This document shows positions 1-6,918 of a stretch of DNA of 7,299 nucleotides, piece by piece. The first letter of the stretch is position 1. Every line of letters starts with the position of its first letter. The stretch is from assembly GCA_030605675.1 (NCBI GenBank), contig JAUWHV010000101.1, positions 1 through 7,299 on the forward strand, given 5' to 3'. Made by a program: the position numbers and the translations under genes. The notes beneath the pieces were generated by a model. The model made no database searches. It saw nothing but the letters and a program-made list of their open reading frames with translations, and was not told the origin of the DNA. This DNA is from Deltaproteobacteria bacterium. GTDB taxonomy: Bacteria; Desulfobacterota; Dissulfuribacteria; Dissulfuribacterales; UBA3076.

Positions 1-83
1 AAGACTCTACAGACTTAACAATCATCATCCCAATGAATTCACCCAATCCCCCTTGTTGTCAACTTAAATTTTACCCCAACCCC

Positions 84-140
84 ACACAAACAACCCAATC
101 CCTCAATCCCTCAATTCCTCAATCATCAATCATCAATCCC
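84..140. repeat. CAATCCCT/CAATCAT short tandem array at the 3' end of metF
   Basis: The plus strand shows three consecutive octamers at 96-119 (CAATCCCT, CAATCCCT, CAATTCCT). These are followed by three heptamers at 120-140 (CAATCAT, CAATCAT, CAATCCC). The array runs into the metF coding end, so the final codons and the TGA stop (126-128) lie in repeat sequence. Looser related words (CAATCATCATCC, CCCAATCCCCC) occur at 20-55. I see no gene and no convincing terminator hairpin in 1-125. Confidence 0.85.
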
Positions 141-1679
141 ATGATGGTCCCTCCCAAGGTAGAAATTCAGCCATGAGGAGGTACTGTCAAGGGTCCAGTC
201 TCGTGGAGGAATCCGGGGACCACCCAGTCTTTCCTGTTTACCAAGGCTCTGGAGTCGTTCATATACCTTTACGTAAAAGCACTTCTGTCTTCCAGGCCAG
301 ACCTCGCACCAGCCGTCTCTGCTACCTCCACAAGGGCCGTTCAGAAGGAACTTGGAGCACTGGGACTGGGGACATAGAAATCCCATTTCCCCCAAGGCAC
401 AGTCTCCGCAGCGCCGGCAGTCATAAAGCCACTCTTTTACCAGGTATTCAAAAGAGGTAAAATGCCTTTTTGAAGATGAACCATCAATCCATCCGGCCAT
501 CCTGCGCAGGGAATTGAAAAGAGGTTTTCCCGGTTCAAAGGCAAGTTCGTGGAAAAGGCGTCCGAGACTCAGGCCAAGTGAATCCCTTAAAGAAAGACTG
601 ACCTCTGACCCGGGGTTTGGTTCATCATGGTTAAGCCAGGTTTCAGGGTCTTCCTTAAAATACCAGAATTTCCACTCCTCCGGAAAAAGAAACTGGCATG
701 TAAAGAGCTTCCAGCGCTCGCTTATATCATTGGCTCGCTCAATGACCCATTCAACATGAGAATATTTAAGGCCGGGGCCGCTGAGGTGTACCCCTTCGTA
801 GCCAATACCCTTCAGTATTGACACCAACCGGGCTGCACGCTCCAGCCTGGGACCACCCTCCTGGTCATCCGACATGGACTCCTGTTCCATACGTTCAAGA
901 AGCCTGTCCGGCAAAATACATCCTGGAATTTCTCCCCTGCACAGGGTCCTGGCCAATCCTGTCGTTGGTATGAATACTGTCCCTATAAGAGGTACCCTGA
1001 GGCCTTCCCTGTCCATAAACCGCCTGAGCTCATCGAATTTGCGTACGTCAAAACCCATTTGTGTTATTACAAAGCTTGCTCCGGCAGCCACCTTCCGCTT
1101 GAGCTTCAAATATTGGGGGATAAGCTCTGATTCCAGACGTTTAAAGGGGGACACGACACAGCCGGTATGGAAGCTCATGGGGGCCAACTTTATACCCCCA
1201 AATGGTGCCTTGGAATCAAGGACAAACCCCTGGTTCATATCGGAGATCATGCCCAAGACCTGGACTGAATCCAGGTCGAAGACAGGCTTGGCGTTTCCCA
1301 TAAATCCGTATCTGGGATAGTCCCCGGTGAGCACCAATAGGTTTTTAAGACCGGACCGGTCAAGCACGAACAACTGGCTCTCCACGAGATTACGGTTTTT
1401 GTCCTTGCAGGAAAAGTGGATGATTGGATCGATCCCAAGACCCTTTATCTCAGAGCCAAGGGCCCTGGGTGTAAGCGCTGGGTGTCCTCCGGCGTTGTCT
1501 GTTATGGAGAGGGCGCTGATTAAGCCGCCGGCTGCTGCCTCTTTGGCAAACTGGAGGATTTCGTCAATGGCCTTGCCCTTTGAGGCCCTGGCGGGCACAA
1601 GCTCAAATGTAACTACAAAGTCGCGTTTTGCCCCTTTGACATCATATCCGGAATCCCTTTGGGCCAGACGCTCTTCCAT
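126..1679 (-). CDS. metF: Methylenetetrahydrofolate reductase with cysteine-rich MetV-like C-terminal domain
   Basis: This 517-residue protein is expected to reduce 5,10-methylene-THF to 5-methyl-THF in the cytoplasm, for methionine synthesis or the methyl branch of the Wood-Ljungdahl pathway. Residues 20-320 form the MTHFR barrel. The TFELVPAR segment (Glu26) and LVLTGDYP (Asp120) match the catalytic Glu and flavin-region Asp of MetF, and ITQMGFD (204-210) matches the ITQ-FFD substrate segment. A linker of about 90 residues leads to a Cys-rich domain at 421-467 with Cys 421, 424, 427, 436, 441, 450, 458 and 467 and a GPCGG motif. This is the MTHFR C-terminal/MetV type, which binds Fe-S or zinc in acetogens. 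E. coli MetF is about 300 residues, so this is a fusion-type enzyme. The start is the only ATG nearby, but AAAAGG lies just 2 bases upstream, so the ribosome-binding site is poor. It is the last gene of the cluster, 77 bases after selB. The final residues GIDD are repeat-encoded. Family call is firm; the electron donor is unknown. Confidence 0.93.
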   Translation of the reverse strand: MEERLAQRDSGYDVKGAKRDFVVTFELVPARASKGKAIDEILQFAKEAAAGGLISALSITDNAGGHPALTPRALGSEIKGLGIDPIIHFSCKDKNRNLVESQLFVLDRSGLKNLLVLTGDYPRYGFMGNAKPVFDLDSVQVLGMISDMNQGFVLDSKAPFGGIKLAPMSFHTGCVVSPFKRLESELIPQYLKLKRKVAAGASFVITQMGFDVRKFDELRRFMDREGLRVPLIGTVFIPTTGLARTLCRGEIPGCILPDRLLERMEQESMSDDQEGGPRLERAARLVSILKGIGYEGVHLSGPGLKYSHVEWVIERANDISERWKLFTCQFLFPEEWKFWYFKEDPETWLNHDEPNPGSEVSLSLRDSLGLSLGRLFHELAFEPGKPLFNSLRRMAGWIDGSSSKRHFTSFEYLVKEWLYDCRRCGDCALGEMGFLCPQSQCSKFLLNGPCGGSRDGWCEVWPGRQKCFYVKVYERLQSLGKQERLGGPRIPPRDWTLDSTSSWLNFYLGRDHHGIDD

Positions 1680-1716
1680 GGCCTTTTGGAGCTTTGAGTG
1701 AAGAGAAACCGAGGAT

Positions 1717-1755
1717 AATTTGGTGATTTGGTGATTTGGTGATTTGGTGATTTTT
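1717..1755. repeat. TTTGGTGA octamer array in the selB-metF gap
   Basis: Four perfect TTTGGTGA units occupy 1719-1750, with a partial unit on each side, followed by a run of eight T (1751-1758) that overlaps the selB stop codon (TTA at 1757-1759 on the plus strand). The same 32-base core occurs inside selB at 2235-2266 in the same orientation. The array fills about half of the space between selB and metF. Confidence 0.95.
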
Positions 1756-1756
1756 T

Positions 1757-3727
1757 TTATCCTCCGCGTAGTTTGCGTTTATCACCTATTCGTATGGTCA
1801 CCCGCTGGTTGTCCAGATACTCAAGGAGCGGGATCATGTACTTTCTGGAAAGCCCTCCGGCAAGGTCCCGAAATTCGTTTATGCCAAGCTCGCCGTGCTC
1901 TTTGATGAAACAAATGACCATGTCCTTAATTTTATCCAGGGCGCTGTGGTGAAAATAAAGATCGTCCTTCAGGCGTATAAGAATCCCTTCTCTGACCATC
2001 AAATCAAATATATTGTCTGCCGCCTTCTCATGCCCTGCCACACGGCCAAGTGCATCTTCACGAAAGGGGGGCTGAAAACCAGCCTGTTTAAAGATAAGTT
2101 CAAGCTTGCTCCTGAGTTCTTTTTCTTCATCCCCAAGAATCACATGGTGGGTGGAGAGCCGGACAATATCCTTTTCCTGCGCAACCTTTCCTGACTTGAC
2201 AAGATCAGAAAGGAGCATTTGAAACAACTTCTGATTTGGTGATTTGGTGATTTGGTGATTTGGTGATTGAAAGGCAGGTCGCGTAACTCCGGTTATGGGA
2301 AAGAGGCGGGACCTTAGCTCCTCTTTGGACAGACCCTGGACAAGAGGATTGTCGTTGTGAAAGGTTCCCAAGATGTCCAGAGCTTGCTCCTTTAGAGCCT
2401 CGTAAACTTTGCCGTGGACAAGTCTCTGCCCTTCCCCCTCAGAGCATACAATTTTTCTGGAACTCAGGAGGGGCTCAAGCTCCCGGGCAAGGCGTTTTCC
2501 ATAGATGCTGCTACGCATCGCGAGCTCAGACCTTGAAAGCCCCCTCACGCCCGCACGTTCCAGATGATATCCAATGATGTCAGCCGGTCCGCCTTTGGCC
2601 AGGACATCCAGCTCTGTCCAGAGCGCGGGCCGGGTCCGCTTCCGTCTCCTGGGAACAGGGTGGAGAATCCTTCCACCACCTATGGTACGGATAGGTGAAT
2701 AACTCCTGATAACATAGTAATCTCCTGAGAGGACTGCCACCGGCTCCTTCAGCATTATCTGGATATAGGCCTCTGAACCCGGAACAAGCTCATCTCCCTG
2801 GAGCAGGACCCTTCCGATAACCTCGGCTGTTCCCACGTGAAAGCGAACAGGACTCCTGTGCCGCAGGGGACGGCCTGCGCCGGCAAGATACAGAAAATTC
2901 AAGTCAACGAGGTAGCTCGCATGCAGGCTCCCTGGAGTGGCCATAACGTCTCCCCTGTTAACATCTTCTTTGTCAATACCCTGTAGATTGAGGGCCGTAC
3001 GCATCCCCGGATGGGCCTCCCGGGCATCCTTTCCATGGATCTGAATACCCCGAATCCTGGTAGTCGTCCCTTTGGGATAGATAGATACCTCTTCTCCCAA
3101 TCTGATCTGCCCTGAAATGGAAGTGCCGGTGACTACCGTGCCAAAGCCTTTTATGGTGAATACCCTGTCCACCGGAAGGCGATATGGACCGACCGGGGCC
3201 TTTGGCACCACTTCTGATACCATCTCCTCCAGGACACTGAGGAGTTCGTCAAGGCCGTCTCCTGTAACTGAGGAGACAGCCAGCACAGGAGCATCTTCCA
3301 GAAATGTGCCGGAGACAAAATCACTAACGTCCTCAGTGACCATTTCCAGCCATTCCTTTTCCACAAGGTCCTTCTTGGTCAGAACAACAAGTCCCTTCTT
3401 GACTCCAAGGAGACGGCATATCTCCAGGTGCTCTGTGGTCTGGGGCATTATCCCTTCGTCAGCAGCCACCACAAGGGCAACGAGGTCCATCCCCATGGCT
3501 CCGGCCACCATGTTTTTTACAAAACGTTCATGGCCAGGGACGTCTATTACTCCCACCTGCCGGCCTGAAGGGAGGGAAAGAAGGGCAAAACCCAGTTCAA
3601 TAGTGATGCCCCGCTCTTTTTCCTCTTTCAGCCTGTCAGTATCTATTCCGGTAAGGGCCTTGACCAGGGCGGTTTTCCCGTGATCAATGTGGCCGGCAGT
3701 ACCGAGAATGATGGTCTTGGTATCCAT
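1757..3727 (-). CDS. selB: Selenocysteine-specific translation elongation factor SelB
   Basis: SelB is a GTPase that brings Sec-tRNA(Sec) to ribosomes paused at UGA codons carrying a SECIS hairpin. In the 656 residues, the G domain shows GHIDHGKT (12-19, P-loop), DVPGHE (62-67, switch II) and TKKD (117-120, G4), with the G5 region near 150-153. EF-Tu-like domains II and III follow to about 365. From about 370 to the end are winged-helix repeats ending in SRKYMIPLLEYLDNQRVT and IGDKRKLR, the classic SelB SECIS-binding C-terminus. Length is close to the bacterial norm of about 610-640, with an excess near residues 477-500. Residues 488-498 (SPNHQITKSPN) are encoded by an octamer DNA repeat and interrupt the second winged helix. 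The gene starts 3 bases after the metG stop and uses AAGGTGA inside metG as ribosome-binding site, so translational coupling is likely. selA, selD and selC are not in the window. Confidence 0.96.
   Translation of the reverse strand: MDTKTIILGTAGHIDHGKTALVKALTGIDTDRLKEEKERGITIELGFALLSLPSGRQVGVIDVPGHERFVKNMVAGAMGMDLVALVVAADEGIMPQTTEHLEICRLLGVKKGLVVLTKKDLVEKEWLEMVTEDVSDFVSGTFLEDAPVLAVSSVTGDGLDELLSVLEEMVSEVVPKAPVGPYRLPVDRVFTIKGFGTVVTGTSISGQIRLGEEVSIYPKGTTTRIRGIQIHGKDAREAHPGMRTALNLQGIDKEDVNRGDVMATPGSLHASYLVDLNFLYLAGAGRPLRHRSPVRFHVGTAEVIGRVLLQGDELVPGSEAYIQIMLKEPVAVLSGDYYVIRSYSPIRTIGGGRILHPVPRRRKRTRPALWTELDVLAKGGPADIIGYHLERAGVRGLSRSELAMRSSIYGKRLARELEPLLSSRKIVCSEGEGQRLVHGKVYEALKEQALDILGTFHNDNPLVQGLSKEELRSRLFPITGVTRPAFQSPNHQITKSPNQKLFQMLLSDLVKSGKVAQEKDIVRLSTHHVILGDEEKELRSKLELIFKQAGFQPPFREDALGRVAGHEKAADNIFDLMVREGILIRLKDDLYFHHSALDKIKDMVICFIKEHGELGINEFRDLAGGLSRKYMIPLLEYLDNQRVTIRIGDKRKLRGG
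2233..2268. repeat. In-frame GATTTGGT octamer array inside selB
   Basis: Four and a half perfect GATTTGGT units occupy 36 bases, a length divisible by three. The reading frame of selB is therefore preserved, and the insert encodes roughly SPNHQITKSPNQ (residues 488-499). Its 32-base core is identical to the array at 1719-1750. It lies between ELRSRLF and LFQMLLSDLVKSGKV, two parts of a winged-helix domain. Confidence 0.95.
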
Positions 3728-3730
3728 GAA

Positions 3731-5638
3731 TCAGCTCACCTTGGCCCCTGATTCTGCCGGAGTGGCCACGGTGGTCAGATGAAGACCCTTATCGTCTTTG
3801 GCAACAAGCAACATCCCCTCGGATCGTACTCCCCTGATCTTTACCGGCTTGAGATTGGCAACCACAACTACCTGCCTGCCGATAAGATCTTCAGGTGAAA
3901 AGTGTTCCGCAATACCGGCAACGATCGTTCGTTCTTCCGGACAGTGGACGTTAAGCTTCATAAGCCTGTCTGCCTTGGGCACCCTCTCGGCAGCCGTTAT
4001 TTTTGCCACCCTGAGGTCTATCTGTTGAAAATCTTCAAAGGAAACCTGTTTTCCAGCATTTTCAGACACAGTCTCTTTTTTGACCTCCTTCTTGTCCTTT
4101 GTCTTACCCGTTTCCAACCTGGGAAACAGGGACGGTATGCGTGAGGTCTTGGTCCCGGGAGTCAGTATTCCCCATCGCCGGGCCGCGTCAAGATTCAGGT
4201 CCTCCTGTGGATCAAGACCTATGGCCTCTTGCATTTTCCCGGCGGTTGACGGCATCACAGGGGCTACCAGGATTGAAATAATTCGAAGAGATTCAAGGAG
4301 TGTATAGAGAACATTCCTCAATTGGCCGGCTTTGGCCGGGTCCTTGGCCAAGACCCATGGGGCAGAGGTGTCAATCACTTTGTTGGCCTTATTTATTACT
4401 TCCCAGACTGCCTGCATGGCCCTGTGCATTGCAAAGGACTCCATGGTCTTTTCCCAGACAGGTACCAGCCTGAGCGCGGCCTCACGCAGTTCTTTCTCCA
4501 CCCCCTCGGGGTCTTGAGGTGCCGGGACCTCTCCGTTGACATATTTCCGGACCATGGCCAGGGTGCGACTCACAAGATTTCCCAGGTCATTGGCAAGATC
4601 AGCGTTTATCCTCAGCAAAAAGGATTTTTCGCTGAATCCGGCATCCAGGCCAAAGACCATCTCCTGCATCAAACAGTATCTGGTTGCATCTACACCAAAG
4701 GACTCAACCAGGTCCCTCGGTCGTACTATGTTTCCAAGGCTCTTGGACATCTTCTGATCCCGGATTTGCCAGTAGCCGTGGACATGGAGACGCTTATAGG
4801 GCTTGAGTCCAATAGCCTTAAGCATGGTGGGCCAGTAAATGCCGTGTGGCTTCAGGATATCTTTGGCTATCACGTGCTCGGTCACCGGCCAGAACTTTGA
4901 AAAATTGGGGCCATCCGGATATCCCAACCCGGTCAGATAGTTGATCAGGGCATCAAACCAGACATAGGTTACAAATTTATCGTCAAAGGGAAGGGGTATG
5001 CCCCACGTGAGACGGCTGACGGGCCTTGAGATGCAGAGGTCATCCAGGGGATCCTTTAAAAAAGACAGCACTTCATTCCTGTAACGCTCAGGCGTGATGA
5101 ACAGCGGGTGCTTCTTTATATGGTCTATCAGCCAGTCCTGGTAGCGGCTCATGAGGAAGAAATAGTTTTTTTCCTTCAGCCGTACCGGGACAGTACCATG
5201 GTCCGGGCACTTTCCGTCCTCAAGTTCCCGTTCCATATAAAAGCGTTCACACCCAAAGCAGTAAAGCCCCTCATATTCCCTGAAGACTATGTCCCCTCTG
5301 TCATAGACATCCTGCAGTATGCGCTGAACAGTTGCAACATGTTCCGGTTCCGTGGTGCGAATAAATCTGTCAGGCTCTATGTCCAGAAGGGGCCAGGACT
5401 CCCTGAACAAGGAGCTTATCCTGTCTGCATAGGTCTTTGGGTCTGTTCCCTGCTTCTCTGCTGCCTGAACAATCTTGTCCCCATGTTCATCTGTTCCGGT
5501 TAGAAAAAAAGTCTCCTCCCCGCGAAGTTTGTGGAACCGGTTCTGCACATCCGTAATTACAGTTGAATATGCATGTCCCAGATGAGGTTCTGCATTCACA
5601 TAGTAAATGGGTGTTGTAATATAGAATCTATTTTTCAT
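3731..5638 (-). CDS. metG: Methionyl-tRNA synthetase with C-terminal tRNA-binding domain
   Basis: This class I synthetase ligates methionine to tRNA-Met (initiator and elongator) in the cytosol. In the 635 residues, ITTPIYYVNAEPHLGH (7-22) carries the HIGH-type motif HLGH at 19-22. A one-knuckle zinc site is formed by Cys127, Cys130, Cys144 and probably His147 (CFGC, CPDH). YVWFDALINY (225-234) fits the methionine pocket and KMSKS is at 296-300. The helical anticodon-binding domain spans about 330-495. A charged linker (511-530) leads to an EMAPII/Trbp111-like domain at 534-635 with IDLRVAKI and the KPVKIRGVRSEGMLL signature, which helps dimerisation and tRNA binding. Length and order match the MetG form with a fused C-terminal domain. 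The start ATG has GGGAG 3 bases upstream, a rather short spacing. It sits 71 bases after the ricT-like gene and 3 bases before selB. Nothing catalytic is missing. Confidence 0.97.
   Translation of the reverse strand: MKNRFYITTPIYYVNAEPHLGHAYSTVITDVQNRFHKLRGEETFFLTGTDEHGDKIVQAAEKQGTDPKTYADRISSLFRESWPLLDIEPDRFIRTTEPEHVATVQRILQDVYDRGDIVFREYEGLYCFGCERFYMERELEDGKCPDHGTVPVRLKEKNYFFLMSRYQDWLIDHIKKHPLFITPERYRNEVLSFLKDPLDDLCISRPVSRLTWGIPLPFDDKFVTYVWFDALINYLTGLGYPDGPNFSKFWPVTEHVIAKDILKPHGIYWPTMLKAIGLKPYKRLHVHGYWQIRDQKMSKSLGNIVRPRDLVESFGVDATRYCLMQEMVFGLDAGFSEKSFLLRINADLANDLGNLVSRTLAMVRKYVNGEVPAPQDPEGVEKELREAALRLVPVWEKTMESFAMHRAMQAVWEVINKANKVIDTSAPWVLAKDPAKAGQLRNVLYTLLESLRIISILVAPVMPSTAGKMQEAIGLDPQEDLNLDAARRWGILTPGTKTSRIPSLFPRLETGKTKDKKEVKKETVSENAGKQVSFEDFQQIDLRVAKITAAERVPKADRLMKLNVHCPEERTIVAGIAEHFSPEDLIGRQVVVVANLKPVKIRGVRSEGMLLVAKDDKGLHLTTVATPAESGAKVS
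3736..3742 (-). promoter_or_regulatory. Ribosome-binding site of selB inside metG
   Basis: Minus-strand AAGGTGA lies 8 bases before the selB ATG and overlaps the last codons of metG. With the 3-base gap between the genes, it fits stop-restart coupling of selB translation to metG. Confidence 0.7.
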
Positions 5639-5654
5639 CTTCTCCCATTCAAAA

Positions 5655-5685
5655 TTCGATGTTGGACGTTCGATGTTCGATGTTC
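5655..5685. repeat. TTCGATG heptamer array between ricT-like gene and metG
   Basis: The plus strand shows four 7-base units at 5655-5682 (TTCGATG, TTGGACG, TTCGATG, TTCGATG) followed by TTC. The array fills almost half of the 71-base gap. An A/T run and GAACCCTGAAC words follow up to the ricT-like stop codon. No terminator hairpin is visible, so read-through from the ricT-like gene into metG is plausible. Confidence 0.85.
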
Positions 5686-5709
5686 TTTTTTTTCTTGAAC
5701 CCTGAACGG

Positions 5710-6825
5710 TTACTTGTTTTTTTTGGCCTTGGATTGCGCGCGTCCTCCCTTATCATGCCTATTCTTTCCCTTTGTTTTTAAATTCTTCTCTTTAGTTCTA
5801 TCCTTGGATCGGCTGGCATTATCTTTAGATGCAGTTGAATGCTCCTGCCTCTTTTTCTCCATCCCTGGTTTACTTCCGGATCGCTTTTGCTTTGGTGAAT
5901 GGGTGATTGATTTAGCTGAAGATTTGGGCTTTTTCTTTTGCTGCAAACGATGTTGCTCAAACTCTGAAATTTTAAATTCTGATTGCGTATTATCAGGAAG
6001 AACCACTGTGACTGTCTGGCTCAGGATGTCTCGGCGTATTACTTTACCTCGTCCGGCAGGAGTATCACAAGGTTTTCCAAGGAGGGGCATGCCTTTGGCA
6101 AATTCCAGATATGTTCCGTACTCATAGGTAAGACAGCATAGCAATCTACCGCAAATTCCAGATATTTTGTTTGGATTCAAAGGGAGATTCTGGGTTTTGG
6201 CCATCTTTATGGATACAGGATCAAAACCCTGAAGAAAGCTGGCACAACAGAACTCCCGGCCACAAATTCCTACTCCTCCTATCATTTTGGTCTCGTGTCT
6301 TATGCCTATCTGACGCATTTCCACTCTTGTCCGCAGGGTCTTTACCAGGTCCTTTACCAATTCCCTGAAATCTACTCTGCCCTCTGCAGAATAGTAAAAT
6401 ACGACCTTGCTTCCATCGAAAAAGCTCTCCACCCTGACCAGCTTCATGGAAAGACCCAGGGCAAGAACACGCTCTGCGCAGATATCCCGGGCGTCCTTTT
6501 CCCGATCCAGATTCCGGTAGTAGAGCTCTATTTCATGAGTGCTGGCCAAGCGTTCCACCTTGGGAGGAAGGGCCTTCACAGGCATTTTGATCACTACAGG
6601 ACGTCCGAGTACCCTGCCGACCTCGATTCCGTGTTCTTTGGGCACCACTACCCACTCTGCATCCATTACCGGAACATTACCCGCATTGTAGTGGGACGGA
6701 GGCCATTTTGGCCTGAAGCGGACCGCGATAAGTACTACGGATATTTCATCTTCGTCGTTGTTCGGTCCTTTGAGGTCTGATGTCGGGGCATCAGGTTTAT
6801 TATTCTGTTCCTGATCGCTCTCCAT
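5710..6825 (-). CDS. ricT: PSP1/RicT (YaaT) family protein with lysine-rich tail
   Basis: The protein belongs to the PSP1 C-terminal domain family (Bacillus YaaT/RicT). In B. subtilis RicT is part of an Fe-S-containing complex affecting RNase Y-dependent mRNA processing, sporulation and competence; in other phyla its role is unclear. From the chosen start it has 371 residues. The PSP1 core spans about 30-285. It includes FFDGSKVVFYYSAEGRVDFR and two diagnostic cysteine clusters of the form C-x4-CC, GICGREFCC (Cys188, 193, 194) and GICGRLLCC (Cys225, 230, 231), probably Fe-S ligands. The last 80 or so residues are Lys/Ser-rich and of low complexity, perhaps binding RNA. The longest frame begins at 6846, but that ATG has no ribosome-binding site. 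The ATG at 6823-6825 has AAGGAA 8 bases upstream, so I start there. metG follows after 71 bases. The family is clear; the cellular job here is inferred only. Confidence 0.9.
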   Translation of the reverse strand: MESDQEQNNKPDAPTSDLKGPNNDEDEISVVLIAVRFRPKWPPSHYNAGNVPVMDAEWVVVPKEHGIEVGRVLGRPVVIKMPVKALPPKVERLASTHEIELYYRNLDREKDARDICAERVLALGLSMKLVRVESFFDGSKVVFYYSAEGRVDFRELVKDLVKTLRTRVEMRQIGIRHETKMIGGVGICGREFCCASFLQGFDPVSIKMAKTQNLPLNPNKISGICGRLLCCLTYEYGTYLEFAKGMPLLGKPCDTPAGRGKVIRRDILSQTVTVVLPDNTQSEFKISEFEQHRLQQKKKPKSSAKSITHSPKQKRSGSKPGMEKKRQEHSTASKDNASRSKDRTKEKNLKTKGKNRHDKGGRAQSKAKKNK

Positions 6826-6833
6826 TTCTATAT

Positions 6834-6839
6834 TTCCTT
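6834..6839 (-). promoter_or_regulatory. Ribosome-binding site fixing the ricT-like start
   Basis: Minus-strand AAGGAA is 8 bases upstream of the ATG at 6823-6825, an ideal spacing. The upstream in-frame ATG at 6844-6846 is preceded only by A/T-rich sequence without a purine-rich site. This decides for the shorter protein. Confidence 0.65.
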
Positions 6840-6854
6840 CTTTCATAAATTTGC

Positions 6855-6860
6855 ATAATA
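6855..6860 (-). promoter_or_regulatory. Possible -10 element for the ricT-metG-selB-metF cluster
   Basis: Minus-strand TATTAT lies about 30 bases before the preferred ricT-like start and would give a leader of roughly 20 bases containing the AAGGAA site. No good TTGACA-like -35 stands 16-18 bases upstream, so this is only a candidate. Confidence 0.22.
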
Positions 6861-6918
6861 ACAGATTCTTTTAAGAAAATCCCCTAACCCGGATAAAATT
6901 GAACAAAACCTAAATTGA

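Noticed and set aside
120..140. Selenocysteine read-through at the metF TGA, given selB next door
   Set aside because: A second TGA follows immediately and the downstream sequence is repeat with more stops, so there is no extended product and no SECIS-like hairpin.
1751..1758. The eight-T run as an intrinsic terminator
   Set aside because: For minus-strand transcription it is an A run, and no GC-rich stem precedes it.
1717..2268. CRISPR-like array
   Set aside because: Units are 7-8 bases with no spacers, and no cas gene is near.
3117..3683. A 188-codon open frame on the plus strand opposite selB
   Set aside because: It is a shadow of selB: rich in Ser, Thr, Arg and Pro, with no family resemblance and no ribosome-binding site, while the opposite strand has full SelB motifs.
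4322..4900. A 192-codon open frame on the plus strand opposite metG
   Set aside because: It lies fully inside metG, whose KMSKS motif, zinc ligands and tRNA-binding domain leave no doubt about the coding strand.
5629..5649. A tiny overlapping ATG frame just before metG as a leader peptide
   Set aside because: It is only six codons, has no ribosome-binding site of its own, and the metG start is the better candidate.
6295..6780. A 161-codon open frame on the plus strand opposite the ricT-like gene
   Set aside because: It overlaps the conserved cysteine clusters of the PSP1 domain on the other strand and shows no recognisable domain.
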